Shown here: positions 35,516-44,035 of the stretch, one piece after another
How the letters are laid out: each line of letters starts with the position of its first letter
Numbering within the stretch: the first letter of the stretch is position 1
Assembly: GCF_020782235.1 (NCBI RefSeq)
Contig: NZ_JAJGNO010000012.1
Span: 92,201-156,200 of the forward strand
Reading direction: 5' to 3'
DNA: 64,000 bases
From: Sphingobium naphthae
GTDB taxonomy: Bacteria > Pseudomonadota > Alphaproteobacteria > Sphingomonadales > Sphingomonadaceae
Translations under genes and position numbers: made by a program
Notes under the pieces: generated by a model
What the model was told of the DNA's origin: nothing
Seen by the model: the letters and a program-made list of their open reading frames with translations, nothing else
Databases searched by the model: none

Positions 35516-36886
35516 TCAGGTGGGAAGCAGCCTCAGCCGGTCGCGCAGGCTCCACCGCGCCACCAGCAGCAGCGCCGCTGCGCTGAGGCCGCTGGCGAGC
35601 CCCAGCCAGATGCCGACGCCCGCCATGCCGCCGGGAAAGGCGAGCAGCGTGCCGACGCCGATCCCCACCACCCAATAGCCGATCAGCGCGAAGATCATCG
35701 GCACGCGCGTGTCCTGCACGCCGCGCAGCACGCCCGCGCCCACGGCCTGGGCGGCGTCCGCCAGCTGGAACAGGGCGGCGACGGCGAGGAAGCTGACCGC
35801 CAGCGCCGCGGTGCGCGCATTGGCGGGATCGGAGAGGTCGAGGAAGGCGGACACCAGCAGCCGCGGGGCGAGGATCAGCAGCGCTGCCGCGCAGCAGGCG
35901 AAACCGGTGCCGATGCCCAGCGCCAGCCAGCCCGCACGCCCGACGCCCGCCCAGTCGGCGCGGCCATAGGCGATGCCCACTCGCACGGTCGCGGCCTGGC
36001 CGATGCCCATCGGCACCATGAACACCAGCGCTGCGATCTGGATCGCGACGGCATGCGCGGCGAGCGAATCCCGGCCGATCAGCCCCATCAGGAAGGCCGA
36101 AGCGTTGAACACCGTCGTTTCGAACCCCAGAGTCACGGCGATCGGCAGGCCGAGCGCCCAGACCTGCCGATGCCGTTCCCGATCACGGCTCCAGAAACGG
36201 CCCATCAGCCGATAGCGGCGGAAACGCCGGTCGATCAGGATGACCGCCAGCAACCCCAGGAACAGGAAGCTGGACGACAGGCTGCTCGCCAGTCCCGCAC
36301 CGAACAGACCGAGCGCGGGCAGGCCGAGATGGCCGAAGATCAGCGCCCATCCGGCCGCGATATTGATCGGGATCGCCGCCAGCATGATGAAAAGGCCCCA
36401 GACCGGCCGTTCCAGCGCGGCGATGAAGTTGCGCAGCGTCGTGAAGCCGAGGAACGGGAGCAGCGCCCATTGCAGGCCGCGCATCAGTTCGCCAGCGCCG
36501 CGCGCCAGGTCAGGCTGCTGCCCCAGCGCGCGCATGATCGCTTCGCACTGCCACAATAGGATCCAGGCGGGGATGACGAAGAAGAGCGCGGCGCGCAGCG
36601 TCTGATGCACGGTGCGGCGCACGTCGCGCACGCTGTGGCGGCGCCGGCCGCGCTCGCTCGCGATCAGCGGCGAGGCGGCGGTGACCAGCCCCATGCCGAA
36701 GATCAGGAAGGCGTGGAAGAGGTTGATGGCGAGCGCGCCGGCGGCGACGCTTTCCGCGCCCCTGCGGCCCAGCAGCAGCAGGTCGCTGGCGGCGATCGCC
36801 GACCAGGCGATATTGCCGGCGATCATCGGCAGGGCCAGCAGGATCAGCGCGCGCGCTTCGACGCGCCAGGGCGTTTGAGATGTCAT
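35516..36886 (-). CDS. MATE-family multidrug efflux transporter
   Basis: 456 aa from ATG 36886. Twelve hydrophobic helices in two pseudo-repeats; IAASDLLLLGRRGAESVAAG in helix 1-2 and MGIGQAATVRVGIAYGRAD in the second half are MATE landmarks. Exports cationic drugs with Na+ or H+. The start of DUF808 lies downstream (its stop at 36941 is just upstream of this gene's promoter region), so each is probably separate. Confidence 0.92.
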   Translation of the reverse strand: MTSQTPWRVEARALILLALPMIAGNIAWSAIAASDLLLLGRRGAESVAAGALAINLFHAFLIFGMGLVTAASPLIASERGRRRHSVRDVRRTVHQTLRAALFFVIPAWILLWQCEAIMRALGQQPDLARGAGELMRGLQWALLPFLGFTTLRNFIAALERPVWGLFIMLAAIPINIAAGWALIFGHLGLPALGLFGAGLASSLSSSFLFLGLLAVILIDRRFRRYRLMGRFWSRDRERHRQVWALGLPIAVTLGFETTVFNASAFLMGLIGRDSLAAHAVAIQIAALVFMVPMGIGQAATVRVGIAYGRADWAGVGRAGWLALGIGTGFACCAAALLILAPRLLVSAFLDLSDPANARTAALAVSFLAVAALFQLADAAQAVGAGVLRGVQDTRVPMIFALIGYWVVGIGVGTLLAFPGGMAGVGIWLGLASGLSAAALLLVARWSLRDRLRLLPT

Positions 36887-36940
36887 GGATGGCGTTCGGG
36901 GAGATGCGCGCATCTCCGCTGGTCCCTCGGGATTGTCGGC

Positions 36941-37870
36941 CTAATGCTTCTTGAACAGGTGCAGGACGGCGACGATGATGCCGCCGACGACCAGGCCGAC
37001 GATCGCGCCGCCAATGGCATTGACGATCCAGTCCGCCGCCGGCGCGATCGCGGGCAGGGCATGGGCCGCGCCCTCGGCCAGATGGTGGATGGCGCCGGGC
37101 ACCAGATCCCAGTGGAACTCATGCAGGCCATGGACGATCAACCCGCCGCCGACCCAGAGCATGGCGGCGGTCCCGACTACGCTGAGCACCGACATCAGCA
37201 CCGGCATCGCCTTGACGAGGCCGCGGCCCAGCGCCTGCGTGGCGGCCGCTTGGCGCTGCGCCAGATGCAGCCCGATATCGTCCATCTTCACGATCAGCCC
37301 GACGACGCCATAGACGCCGGCGGTGATGAGCAGGGCGACGACGATGAGGACGATCGCCTGCTCCCAGATCGGCTCGCTGGCCACCGTGCCCAGCGCGATC
37401 GCCATGATCTCGCCCGAAAGGATGAAGTCAGTGCGGATCGCGCCGGAGACCTTCTGCTGCTCCAGTTCCGCCGAGCTGTGCGTTTGCACGGCTTCGACGG
37501 CGACGTCATGGCCATGGCCCATCGCCTCGATCAGTTTCTCGACCGCCTCGAAGCAGAGAAAGGCGCCGCCCGCCATCAGCAGCGGCGGCAGCAGCCAGGG
37601 GGCGAAGGCCGACAGCAGCAGGGCGGCGGGCAACAGGAACAGCAGCTTGTTGCGCAAGGAGCCCTTGGCGATCTGCCAGATGATCGGCAATTCGCGATCG
37701 GGGGTGAGGCCCATCACATAATTGGGCGTGACCGCCGTGTCGTCGATCACCACGCCCGCGGCCTTGGAGCCGGCCCGGCCCGCCGCACCCGCGACATCGT
37801 CGAGCGAGGTGGCGGCGAGCTTGGCGATACCCGCCACATCGTCGAGCAGCGCGATCAGACCCGAAGGCAT
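36941..37870 (-). CDS. DUF808 (YedI-like) membrane protein
   Basis: 309 aa. Begins with the family signature GLIALLDDVAGIAKLAATSLDDVA, then VIDDTAVTPNYV and RELPIIWQIAKGSLRNKLL, followed by six to eight membrane helices. Conserved in many proteobacteria; no established function. The C-terminus (IVAVLHLFKKH) is cytoplasmic-basic. Confidence 0.85.
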   Translation of the reverse strand: MPSGLIALLDDVAGIAKLAATSLDDVAGAAGRAGSKAAGVVIDDTAVTPNYVMGLTPDRELPIIWQIAKGSLRNKLLFLLPAALLLSAFAPWLLPPLLMAGGAFLCFEAVEKLIEAMGHGHDVAVEAVQTHSSAELEQQKVSGAIRTDFILSGEIMAIALGTVASEPIWEQAIVLIVVALLITAGVYGVVGLIVKMDDIGLHLAQRQAAATQALGRGLVKAMPVLMSVLSVVGTAAMLWVGGGLIVHGLHEFHWDLVPGAIHHLAEGAAHALPAIAPAADWIVNAIGGAIVGLVVGGIIVAVLHLFKKH

Positions 37871-37964
37871 GGCAGTTGATCCCCTGTTGCAGGCGGCGAG
37901 CGGGCCACCTGTGCGCCCGCTTCCTTAATGGGCGCGGGTCAGGGGAGCAATGGGCTGTATCGCC

Positions 37965-38189
37965 TCAGAAATTGCCGGGCGGATCGCTGGCGGGGAAGCT
38001 TTCGTCCACCTGCTCGTCGACCTTGTCCCAATCCGCTTCGTCATGCTGCGGTCCAGCGTCGCGCACGACGCCCGATGATCCGACCGGGCCGCGATCATCC
38101 CCGTCATCGCCGCCCATCCAGTCGCGCCAGCCCTTGACCGCGAAATAGCCCAGGCCGGTGATGATCCCCAGCTTCAACAGCCCCTTCAT
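37965..38189 (-). CDS. Small single-span membrane protein
   Basis: 74 aa. One N-terminal hydrophobic helix (LLKLGIITGLGYFAVKGW) followed by an acidic hydrophilic tail (EADWDKVDEQVDESFPASDP). The tail motif DESFPASDPP recurs in many alphaproteobacterial stress proteins. Its ATG overlaps the stop of the upstream 110-aa gene by 4 bases, so both share the EcfG-like promoter at 38527-38551. Confidence 0.7.
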   Translation of the reverse strand: MKGLLKLGIITGLGYFAVKGWRDWMGGDDGDDRGPVGSSGVVRDAGPQHDEADWDKVDEQVDESFPASDPPGNF

Positions 38190-38518
38190 GATGGCTTCTC
38201 CTGCTTATTGTGAAGATGAATCCAGTCGGCGCGGTCATGGCCCACCGAGTCCGGGGTCAAGCGCATGTCGCCCTCCTCGTCGGTGCCGCCCGGCGCCTCG
38301 CCCGCGGCCGGCGGCTGCGCCAGCGACCAGCGTTCGCGCAGCGCTGCGTCGATCATCGCCCCCCATGCGGCCATGTCGCCCGCTTCGCGCATCGCGGCGT
38401 CGGGTTCCTTCAGAATGGCGAGGATGCTGGCGGCGTCCTCGACGCGCGCGGGCCACGCATCGGGCTCGTCGGCGGCCAGGTGCCGCGCCAGCCGTTCGAT
38501 CAGGGGGCGGTTTTCCAT
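38186..38518 (-). CDS. Hypothetical protein under a likely stress promoter
   Basis: 110 aa, soluble, mostly helical and acidic (IERLARHLAADEPDAWP ... ASILAILKEPDAAMREAGD). Unrecognised. The promoter-like GGAAC-N16-CGTT ends 8 bases before the ATG, which predicts an mRNA with almost no leader. Cotranscribed with the small membrane protein downstream. Confidence 0.65.
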   Translation of the reverse strand: MENRPLIERLARHLAADEPDAWPARVEDAASILAILKEPDAAMREAGDMAAWGAMIDAALRERWSLAQPPAAGEAPGGTDEEGDMRLTPDSVGHDRADWIHLHNKQEKPS

Positions 38519-38526
38519 GTCGGTCG

Positions 38527-38551
38527 AACGCCCATCAGCGACGCCCGTTCC
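38527..38551 (-). promoter_or_regulatory. EcfG-type (general stress) promoter
   Basis: Minus strand GGAAC (38551-38547), 16-base spacer, CGTT (38530-38527), the consensus of alphaproteobacterial sigma EcfG. The transcript would start about base 38520, almost at the ATG (38518) of the downstream gene. Confidence 0.65.
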
Positions 38552-38648
38552 CCTTTCGCCGCCATTTCATAACGGAACCGCACCGAAATGAACGGTGCTG
38601 GCAGTGCCGTGTTCTCGACAGGGAGCGGGGCGGTGAAGGAGATGAACC

Positions 38649-38951
38649 ATGCCCCAGGGTGACAAGAGCAGCTATACCGACAAGCAGAAGCGCAAGGCCG
38701 AGCATATCGAGGAAGGCTATGAGGATCGCGGCGTCAGCCACAAGGAAGCCGAACGGCGCGCCTGGGCGACGGTGAACAAGGAATCGGGCGGCGGCAACAA
38801 GTCGGGTTCCGGCCGCGGGCGCAAGGACACGCATGCCGCGTCCCGCAAGGGCGGGCGCAAGGGTGGCGCGGCATCCGCCCGGCGTTCGGCGGCCGACCGG
38901 TCCGCTGCCGCGAAGAAGGGATGGGAAACCCGGCGCAAGAAGGCCGGTTGA
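38649..38951 (+). CDS. Basic, KGG-like stress protein
   Basis: 100 aa, highly charged and probably disordered. The N-terminus (SSYTDKQKRKAEHIEEGYED) resembles a short family often annotated as plasmid-stabilisation or general-stress protein; the C-terminus is Lys/Arg/Ala/Gly-rich and ends KKGWETRRKK, suggesting nucleic-acid binding. Function not established. Flanked by other stress-type small genes. Confidence 0.65.
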   Translation: MPQGDKSSYTDKQKRKAEHIEEGYEDRGVSHKEAERRAWATVNKESGGGNKSGSGRGRKDTHAASRKGGRKGGAASARRSAADRSAAAKKGWETRRKKAG

Positions 38952-38968
38952 CGGCGAGGCGCGACGAC

Positions 38969-39346
38969 ATGCTTCACCATCTCTCGCTCGGCACGGCCAA
39001 TCTCGATCGCGCCCGTAGCTTTTACGATCCCGTCATGAGGGCGTTGGGCCTGGGCCGCACATTGGATGTCGAGGATGCCGTGGGCTATGGCGCGGGCATC
39101 ACCGTCTTCAGCCTCAACCTGCCCGCCGACGGGCAACCCGCCAGCGTCGGCAATGGGGTGCATGTCGCATTCGAGGTGGAGAGCCGGGCGGCGGTGGACG
39201 CCTTCTACGCGACGGCCTTGGCGCAGGGCGGGACAGCCGATGGTCCGCCTGGCCTGAGGCCCGCCTATGACGCCCATTATTATGCCGCCTTCGTCCGCGA
39301 CCCCGACGGCAACAAGATCGAGGCGCTGACCTTCGCCGCGCAATGA
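38969..39346 (+). CDS. VOC-family (glyoxalase-like) protein
   Basis: 125 aa from ATG 38969, 18 bp after the previous stop. Two beta-alpha-beta-beta-beta modules: HHLSLGTANLDRARSFYDPV at the start and AAFVRDPDGNKIEALTF at the end supply the metal-site His and Glu. Members include dioxygenases, glyoxalases and fosfomycin-resistance enzymes; activity cannot be assigned. Confidence 0.82.
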   Translation: MLHHLSLGTANLDRARSFYDPVMRALGLGRTLDVEDAVGYGAGITVFSLNLPADGQPASVGNGVHVAFEVESRAAVDAFYATALAQGGTADGPPGLRPAYDAHYYAAFVRDPDGNKIEALTFAAQ

Positions 39347-39388
39347 GGCGCTGAGCGATCTGCACCCCCGCCAGGGTGCAGACGGCAA

Positions 39389-39420
39389 CAAAAAAGCCGC
39401 CCGTCGCCGGGCGGCTTTTT
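39389..39420. terminator. Bidirectional terminator between VOC gene and rplI
   Basis: Stem GCCGCCCG (39396-39403) and CGGGCGGC (39408-39415) with a 4-base loop, an A-run before it and TTTTT after it, so it works for the converging transcripts of both strands. Confidence 0.9.
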
Positions 39421-39440
39421 CGCGTGATCCGTCAGGACAT

Positions 39441-40043
39441 TCAGGCTTCGTCTTCGGCCGGAGCGTCTTCTTCGGTTTCCGCGGCGATCTCGCCGGGTTC
39501 CGCATTGGGATCATAATCTTCGGTGAAGCCGGTTTCGTCCTTTTCGAACATTTCGGCCATCACGTCCACGCCCTGCGACTGCAGTTCGGCCTCTTCAGGC
39601 GAACGCGCGACGTTGACGGTAATGGTCACCGCGACTTCGGGGTGCAGCGCGACCTTGACGTCGAACACGCCCAGCGTCTTGATCGGGCGTTCCAGCACGA
39701 CCATCGCCTTGGTGACGTTGGTGATGCCGTCGGCGTGCAGCGCTTCCACCACGTCGCGCACCGCGACCGAACCATAGAGATGGCCGGCGTTGGACGACTG
39801 GCGGATGAGGACGATCTGCTTGCCATTGACGCCTTCGGCAGCCTTTTCAGCGTCGCCACGGCGGGCGGCGTTTTCGGACTCGATGCGGGCGCGATTGGCT
39901 TCGAACACCGCCTTGTTGGCGTTGTTGGAGCGCAGGGCCTTCTTGTTGGGCAGCAGATAGTTGCGGGCGTAACCGTCCTTGACGGTCACGACGTCGCCGA
40001 TCGCGCCCAGCTTCTCGATGCGTTCGAGGAGAATGATTTCCAT
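39441..40043 (-). CDS. rplI: 50S ribosomal protein L9
   Basis: 200 aa against about 150 in E. coli. The N-terminal domain is standard (MEIILLERIEKLGAIGDVVTVKDGYARNYLLP), then the long connecting helix and the C-terminal RNA-binding domain. The extra 45-50 residues at the end are acidic (DYDPNAEPGEIAAETEEDAP). Last gene of the rpsF-rpsR-rplI operon, 13 bp after rpsR. Confidence 0.97.
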   Translation of the reverse strand: MEIILLERIEKLGAIGDVVTVKDGYARNYLLPNKKALRSNNANKAVFEANRARIESENAARRGDAEKAAEGVNGKQIVLIRQSSNAGHLYGSVAVRDVVEALHADGITNVTKAMVVLERPIKTLGVFDVKVALHPEVAVTITVNVARSPEEAELQSQGVDVMAEMFEKDETGFTEDYDPNAEPGEIAAETEEDAPAEDEA

Positions 40044-40056
40044 GGGTCTTTCTCCC

Positions 40057-40281
40057 TTACTTCACGATGTAGGGCAGCAGGCCCAGGTGACGGGCGCGCT
40101 TGATGGCCGAAGCCAGCTCGCGCTGCTTCTTGGCCGAAACGGCGGTGATGCGGCTGGGGACGATCTTGCCGCGCTCGGACACGAAGCCCTGCAGCAGACG
40201 GACGTCCTTATAATCGATCTTCGGCGCATCCTTGGCGGCGAAGGGGCAGCTCTTGCGGCGGCGGAAAAACGGGCGTGCCAT
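40057..40281 (-). CDS. rpsR: 30S ribosomal protein S18
   Basis: 74 aa; [20 protein letters not shown] at the N-terminus and the conserved core [20 protein letters not shown] identify S18. Binds S6 on the 30S platform, matching its position after rpsF. Confidence 0.98.
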   Translation of the reverse strand: MARPFFRRRKSCPFAAKDAPKIDYKDVRLLQGFVSERGKIVPSRITAVSAKKQRELASAIKRARHLGLLPYIVK

Positions 40282-40294
40282 GGTTCAGATCTCC

Positions 40295-40720
40295 TTATTC
40301 GCCAGCGTTCGCATCTTCGCGCTCGCGGCGCGGGCCACGATCGCCATCACGGCCGCCACGGTCGCCGCGCGATCCGCGATCGCCACGGTCAGAGCGTTCC
40401 TGCTTGCGCATCATCACCGACGGGCCGGTTTCCAGCTCGTCGACCTTGACGGTCATGTAGCGGATGATGTCTTCGTTGATCTGAGTCTGGCGCTCCAGTT
40501 CCGCGACGACGCCGGCAGGGGCGTCGATGTTCAGCATCACATAGTGCGCCTTGCGGTTCTTGGCGATCTTGTAGGCCAGGCTGCGCAGGCCCCAGGTCTC
40601 GACCTTGGTGACCTTGCCGTCCATATCCTCGACGATCTTGGTGGCGGTTTCCGCCAGGGCGTCCACCTGCGCCTGTGCCAGATCCTGGCGCGCAAGGAAG
40701 ACGTGCTCGTAAAGAGCCAT
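40295..40720 (-). CDS. rpsF: 30S ribosomal protein S6
   Basis: 141 aa. The core ([20 protein letters not shown] ... [12 protein letters not shown]) is followed by a disordered Arg/Gly/Asp-rich tail ([17 protein letters not shown]) not present in E. coli S6. First gene of the operon; leader 123 bases from the promoter at 40844-40872, where an S6:S18-binding structure might sit. Confidence 0.97.
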   Translation of the reverse strand: MALYEHVFLARQDLAQAQVDALAETATKIVEDMDGKVTKVETWGLRSLAYKIAKNRKAHYVMLNIDAPAGVVAELERQTQINEDIIRYMTVKVDELETGPSVMMRKQERSDRGDRGSRGDRGGRDGDRGPRREREDANAGE

Positions 40721-40843
40721 GTCATTGCCTCATCTGTTGGCCGATCGCTGACGCCCACCCCATGTGGAACGCCCCTCCGGCTGTCGTCTCAAATGCATTG
40801 ATCCGCGCGGAGCCGAGTCACCCCGGTCCCGTGCGAAGCGGCG

Positions 40844-40872
40844 CCTATGACGCAAAGGGGAGGAAAAGGCAA
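40844..40872 (-). promoter_or_regulatory. rpsF operon promoter
   Basis: Minus strand TTGCCT (40872-40867), 17-base spacer, CATAGG (40849-40844). From three bases before the -10 through 12 bases after it the sequence is identical to the rpsD promoter. Confidence 0.8.
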
Positions 40873-40914
40873 GCCTTGGCCGCGGAGGGTAGTCCTGCGC
40901 CGCTTTTCAGCGCC

Positions 40915-41316
40915 TCAACCCCGGTGCATTTCCGCCGAGCCGATGAAATGGGCGCGGGTCGATGGGCCGGCGCGGTCCAGCAGGGCGGCGACCTTGTCCT
41001 TCAGCGCGGAGGAGGGCTGGAAGGGGTCGTCATAGGCCATGCCCCATTCCCCGAATTCGCGCGCGTCGATGGGAATGTCGCGCAGCTTGACCAGGGCGTT
41101 GTGGCGTCCGTCGCGGCCGATCCGCGCATAGATCCGGTCCACGGCCTCGCGCGGGCCCTCCAGCACCTGCAGGAAGCGCTTGCTGTTGAACAGCAGCAGG
41201 CCCGTGACATTGTCTGCCTGGTTCCGCTCCGCCGCCGCCTGGGCGATGGTCGCGCACTCGGTGGCCGACATGGGCCCGGTGGCGCTGCTGATATACATGA
41301 TCTGGTGCAAGGACAT
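40915..41316 (-). CDS. BLUF-domain blue-light sensor
   Basis: 133 aa, a stand-alone BLUF domain. The photocycle residues are present: Tyr8 (IMYISSA), Asn in RNQADNVTGLLL, Gln50 in RFLQVLEG, and the Trp/Met in FGEWGMAY; GRDGRHNALVKL is the typical late helix. It binds FAD and changes hydrogen bonding on blue light, passing the signal to a partner protein because no output domain is fused. No obvious partner gene is adjacent. Confidence 0.92.
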   Translation of the reverse strand: MSLHQIMYISSATGPMSATECATIAQAAAERNQADNVTGLLLFNSKRFLQVLEGPREAVDRIYARIGRDGRHNALVKLRDIPIDAREFGEWGMAYDDPFQPSSALKDKVAALLDRAGPSTRAHFIGSAEMHRG

Positions 41317-41403
41317 GACGTAGTTCCGATGAGGCGGCCCCCCGGCCTGTGTCGAGCGCTATAGCAAAGCCTTTAATATCCCGTGATTAACATGAATCAT
41401 AGA

Positions 41404-41434
41404 GCGCCCCGGGGGGAGAGGGACCCCGGGGCGC
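41404..41434. repeat. 11-bp GC hairpin downstream of the RcnB-like gene
   Basis: GCGCCCCGGGG (41404-41414) and CCCCGGGGCGC (41424-41434), a perfect 11-bp stem with a 9-base loop. No T-run follows on either strand; it may protect or end the transcript of the minus-strand gene above it. Confidence 0.55.
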
Positions 41435-41476
41435 GCTGCCTGCCTGTTACCCGGATGCTGGGCGACAGGATGGATG

Positions 41477-41848
41477 TCAGCGGATGGCGCTGCCGACGAC
41501 CGCGCCGATGATGCCGCTGGTGAGCGCGATCAGCACCGCGTCATTGCCCGAACGCACCCACTGGTAGCCACGGGGCGGGGCCGACAGGCGATAGTCCCGA
41601 TAGTTGCTGACGACCCGATAGTTGGTGGCGTAGCGACGATCGAAGCGCTGGCCCTTGGCCCAGTGGCGCGCCGGCGTCGCCTTGCGGACGGTGGTCTTCT
41701 GCTTCACGACGGTGCGGCCATGGGGCTGCTGCTTGACGACCGTGCGAGTCACTTCCTGCCGGTGCGGCGCGGCCTGCGCCTGCGCGCTGACGATGGGGCT
41801 GGTGACCAGGGTCGTGGTGGCCAGGGCCATGATGATCTTCTTGAACAT
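41477..41848 (-). CDS. RcnB-family periplasmic protein
   Basis: 123 aa. Signal peptide KKIIMALATTTLVTSPIVSAQAQA, then a basic region with HWAKGQRFDRRYATNYRVV, SAPPRGYQWVRSGNDAVLIA and a C-terminal hydrophobic GIIGAVVGSAI, the RcnB layout. In E. coli RcnB helps nickel/cobalt homeostasis; in alphaproteobacteria the family is expanded and mostly uncharacterised. Confidence 0.78.
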   Translation of the reverse strand: MFKKIIMALATTTLVTSPIVSAQAQAAPHRQEVTRTVVKQQPHGRTVVKQKTTVRKATPARHWAKGQRFDRRYATNYRVVSNYRDYRLSAPPRGYQWVRSGNDAVLIALTSGIIGAVVGSAIR

Positions 41849-42018
41849 GTCTTGCTCCTTTGCCTTCTATTCCGGCGCCGTGTCCCGGCGTCGAAAACAG
41901 ATTTAGGAGCCAGTTGTCGCGCCCTTGTGTCGCGCCGGGCGCAAAAGTGTCGGAAAATGTAACAGCTTGGAATCGCGCCTCAACCGCCGTTCATGCCGGC
42001 GCGGACACGGCGCTGCGC

Positions 42019-43224
42019 CTATTCGTGGCGCAGCGCGTCGATAGGGTTGAGGCCAGCGGCGCGGCGGGCGGGGAAATAGCCGAACACCACCCCGATCGCG
42101 GCCGAGAAGAGGAAGGCGATGAGGTTTACCTTCACGTCGAAGAGGAAGGGCACCTGCATCAGCGGCGCGATGGCGATGGAGGCGAGCAGCGCCAGGAACA
42201 GGCCGATGAGGCCGCCCAGGCAGGACAGCACGATCGCTTCGACCAGAAACTGCATCAGCACTTCGCGCGCGACCGCGCCGATCGCCAGACGGATGCCGAT
42301 CTCGCGCGTACGCTCGGTCACCGACACCAGCATGATGTTCATGATGCCGATACCGCCGACCAGCAGCGAAATCGCCGCCACCGCGCCCACGATCTGGGTC
42401 AGGATGGTGGTTGTGCCGGTCAGCGTGTCGCTGATCTGCTTGGTGTCGAAGACGTTGAAATTATCCTCCGCGCCCGGCTTGATCTTGCGCCGCTCGCGCA
42501 TCAGTTCCTCCAGGCTGGTCTGCACCGTCGACGTGTCATAGGCGTCGTCGACGGCGACCATGATCTGGCTGACGTCGCGGTCGCCGGTGAAGCGCCGCTG
42601 GACGAAGCGGATCGGCATGATGACGACATCGTCCTGGTCGCCAAAGCCGCCCTGGCCGCGCGTTTCCAGCACGCCAATCACCTGGCAGGACACGCCCTTG
42701 ATGCGCATCCGCTGGCCGACCGGCTCGTTATTCTGGAACAGGTTGGTGCGCACCGTATTGCCGATGACGCACACCGCTTTGCCGGCCTCTTCCTCTTCCG
42801 GCATGAACAGGCGGCCTTCGGCCACCTTCCACTGCTGCACCTCCGAATAGGCCGACGTCGTGCCATAGACGGTGGTGGACCAGTTATTGCCTTCATAGAT
42901 GGCCGTGCCGCTCGACTGCACGATCGGCGCGACCGCGCGCACGCCGGTCAGCTGGTTCTGGATGGCGGTCAGGTCCGCTTCCTTGAAGTCGGGCGGGCGC
43001 GGGCCCCCGCCGCCGCGGCCAAAACCCTGGCCGGGGCGCAGTTGCAGGACGTTGGCGCCCAGCGAACTGATCTGTTCCCGCACCGCGGCGGTCGCGCCAT
43101 TGCCCAGCGTGACCATGGTGACGACCGCCGCCACGCCGATGATGATGCCCAGCGTGGTCAGGAAGCTGCGCAGCTTGTGCCGGTTGATCGCGCGGAAGGC
43201 GAGGATGATGGTCGTGCCTAGCAC
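42019..43224 (-). CDS. MacB-type ABC transporter permease
   Basis: 401 aa. First transmembrane helix near FLTTLGIIIGVAAVVTMVTLGNG, a large periplasmic domain (about 55-270) and three C-terminal helices (GAVAAISLLVGGIGIMNIML ... TREIGIRLAIGA ... FGYFPARRAAGLNPIDALRHE). The mechanotransmission family couples ATP hydrolysis to outward movement of substrate through a TolC-like channel. Last gene of the four-gene efflux operon; a 103-bp repeat-containing spacer separates it from the ATPase gene. Confidence 0.92.
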   Translation of the reverse strand: MLGTTIILAFRAINRHKLRSFLTTLGIIIGVAAVVTMVTLGNGATAAVREQISSLGANVLQLRPGQGFGRGGGGPRPPDFKEADLTAIQNQLTGVRAVAPIVQSSGTAIYEGNNWSTTVYGTTSAYSEVQQWKVAEGRLFMPEEEEAGKAVCVIGNTVRTNLFQNNEPVGQRMRIKGVSCQVIGVLETRGQGGFGDQDDVVIMPIRFVQRRFTGDRDVSQIMVAVDDAYDTSTVQTSLEELMRERRKIKPGAEDNFNVFDTKQISDTLTGTTTILTQIVGAVAAISLLVGGIGIMNIMLVSVTERTREIGIRLAIGAVAREVLMQFLVEAIVLSCLGGLIGLFLALLASIAIAPLMQVPFLFDVKVNLIAFLFSAAIGVVFGYFPARRAAGLNPIDALRHE

Positions 43225-43327
43225 CGCTTGCGCCCTTTCAGACAGGTTCGGGTCGCGCCGACTGAAGCGCGACCGAGGGCGACGCAGACTTCGCGAGGTT
43301 CAGGGCGAACGGAGGGTTCGATCATCG
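43225..43327. repeat. Intergenic repeat inside the efflux operon
   Basis: Contains GTTCGGGTCGCG and TTCAGGGCGAACGG arms related to the inverted repeats at 18381-18486 and 50948-51021. It splits the ATPase and permease genes of an otherwise tightly packed operon. Confidence 0.5.
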
Positions 43328-44029
43328 TCATGCCGCCGCTTTCGCCTCGATCCGCTCGACCAGCCCGTCCTTGAAATGCACGATCGTGCGCGCGAAGGCG
43401 GCCATGTCCGGCTCATGCGTCACCATCAGCACGGTGATGCCGCTGTTGCGGTTGAGATCGGTCAGCAACTGCATGATTTCGACCGACCGTTCCGAATCGA
43501 GATTGCCGGTCGGCTCGTCGGCCAGCAGCACGTCGGGCTGGGTCACGATGGCCCGCGCGATGGCGACACGCTGCTGCTGGCCGCCCGACAGTTCGGCGGG
43601 CGTGTGGTCCCACCAGGGTTTCAGGCCCACCTTGTCGAGCGCGGCCATGCCCATGTCATAGCGCGTCTTCTTGTCCTCGCCGCGATAGAGCAGGGGCAGT
43701 TCGACATTTTCGAGCGCGGTGGTGCGCGACAGAAGGTTGAAGCCCTGGAACACGAAGCCGAGATAGCGACGGCGCAGCAGCGCGCGCTGGTCGCGGTCCA
43801 GCGTTTCGACATGGCGGCCCTTGAACAGGAAGGCGCCGCCCGATGGCACGTCGAGACAGCCCAATATGTTCATCGTCGTCGACTTGCCCGACCCCGAGGG
43901 ACCCATGACCGCTACGAAATCCCCCTGCGCGATGTCGAGATCGATGCCCTTCAGCGCCTGGAAGGCCGTGGGGCCTTCGCCATAGACTTTGGTCACGCCG
44001 CGCAGCGAGATGATCGGTTCGTCCGCCAT
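43328..44029 (-). CDS. MacB-type ABC ATPase
   Basis: 233 aa. Walker A MGPSGSGKSTTMNILGCLD, signature LSGGQQQRVAIARAI, Walker B VLLADEPTGNLDS and the H-loop VTHEPDMA mark the LolD/MacB ATPase class. The ATPase is separate from its permease rather than fused as in E. coli MacB. Six bp downstream of the adaptor gene. Confidence 0.94.
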   Translation of the reverse strand: MADEPIISLRGVTKVYGEGPTAFQALKGIDLDIAQGDFVAVMGPSGSGKSTTMNILGCLDVPSGGAFLFKGRHVETLDRDQRALLRRRYLGFVFQGFNLLSRTTALENVELPLLYRGEDKKTRYDMGMAALDKVGLKPWWDHTPAELSGGQQQRVAIARAIVTQPDVLLADEPTGNLDSERSVEIMQLLTDLNRNSGITVLMVTHEPDMAAFARTIVHFKDGLVERIEAKAAA

Positions 44030-44035
44030 GCGCCG

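Noticed and set aside
40721..40843. S6:S18 autoregulatory leader motif
   Set aside because: A CCGGAGG string occurs in the leader, but I could not draw the required bulged stem with confidence.
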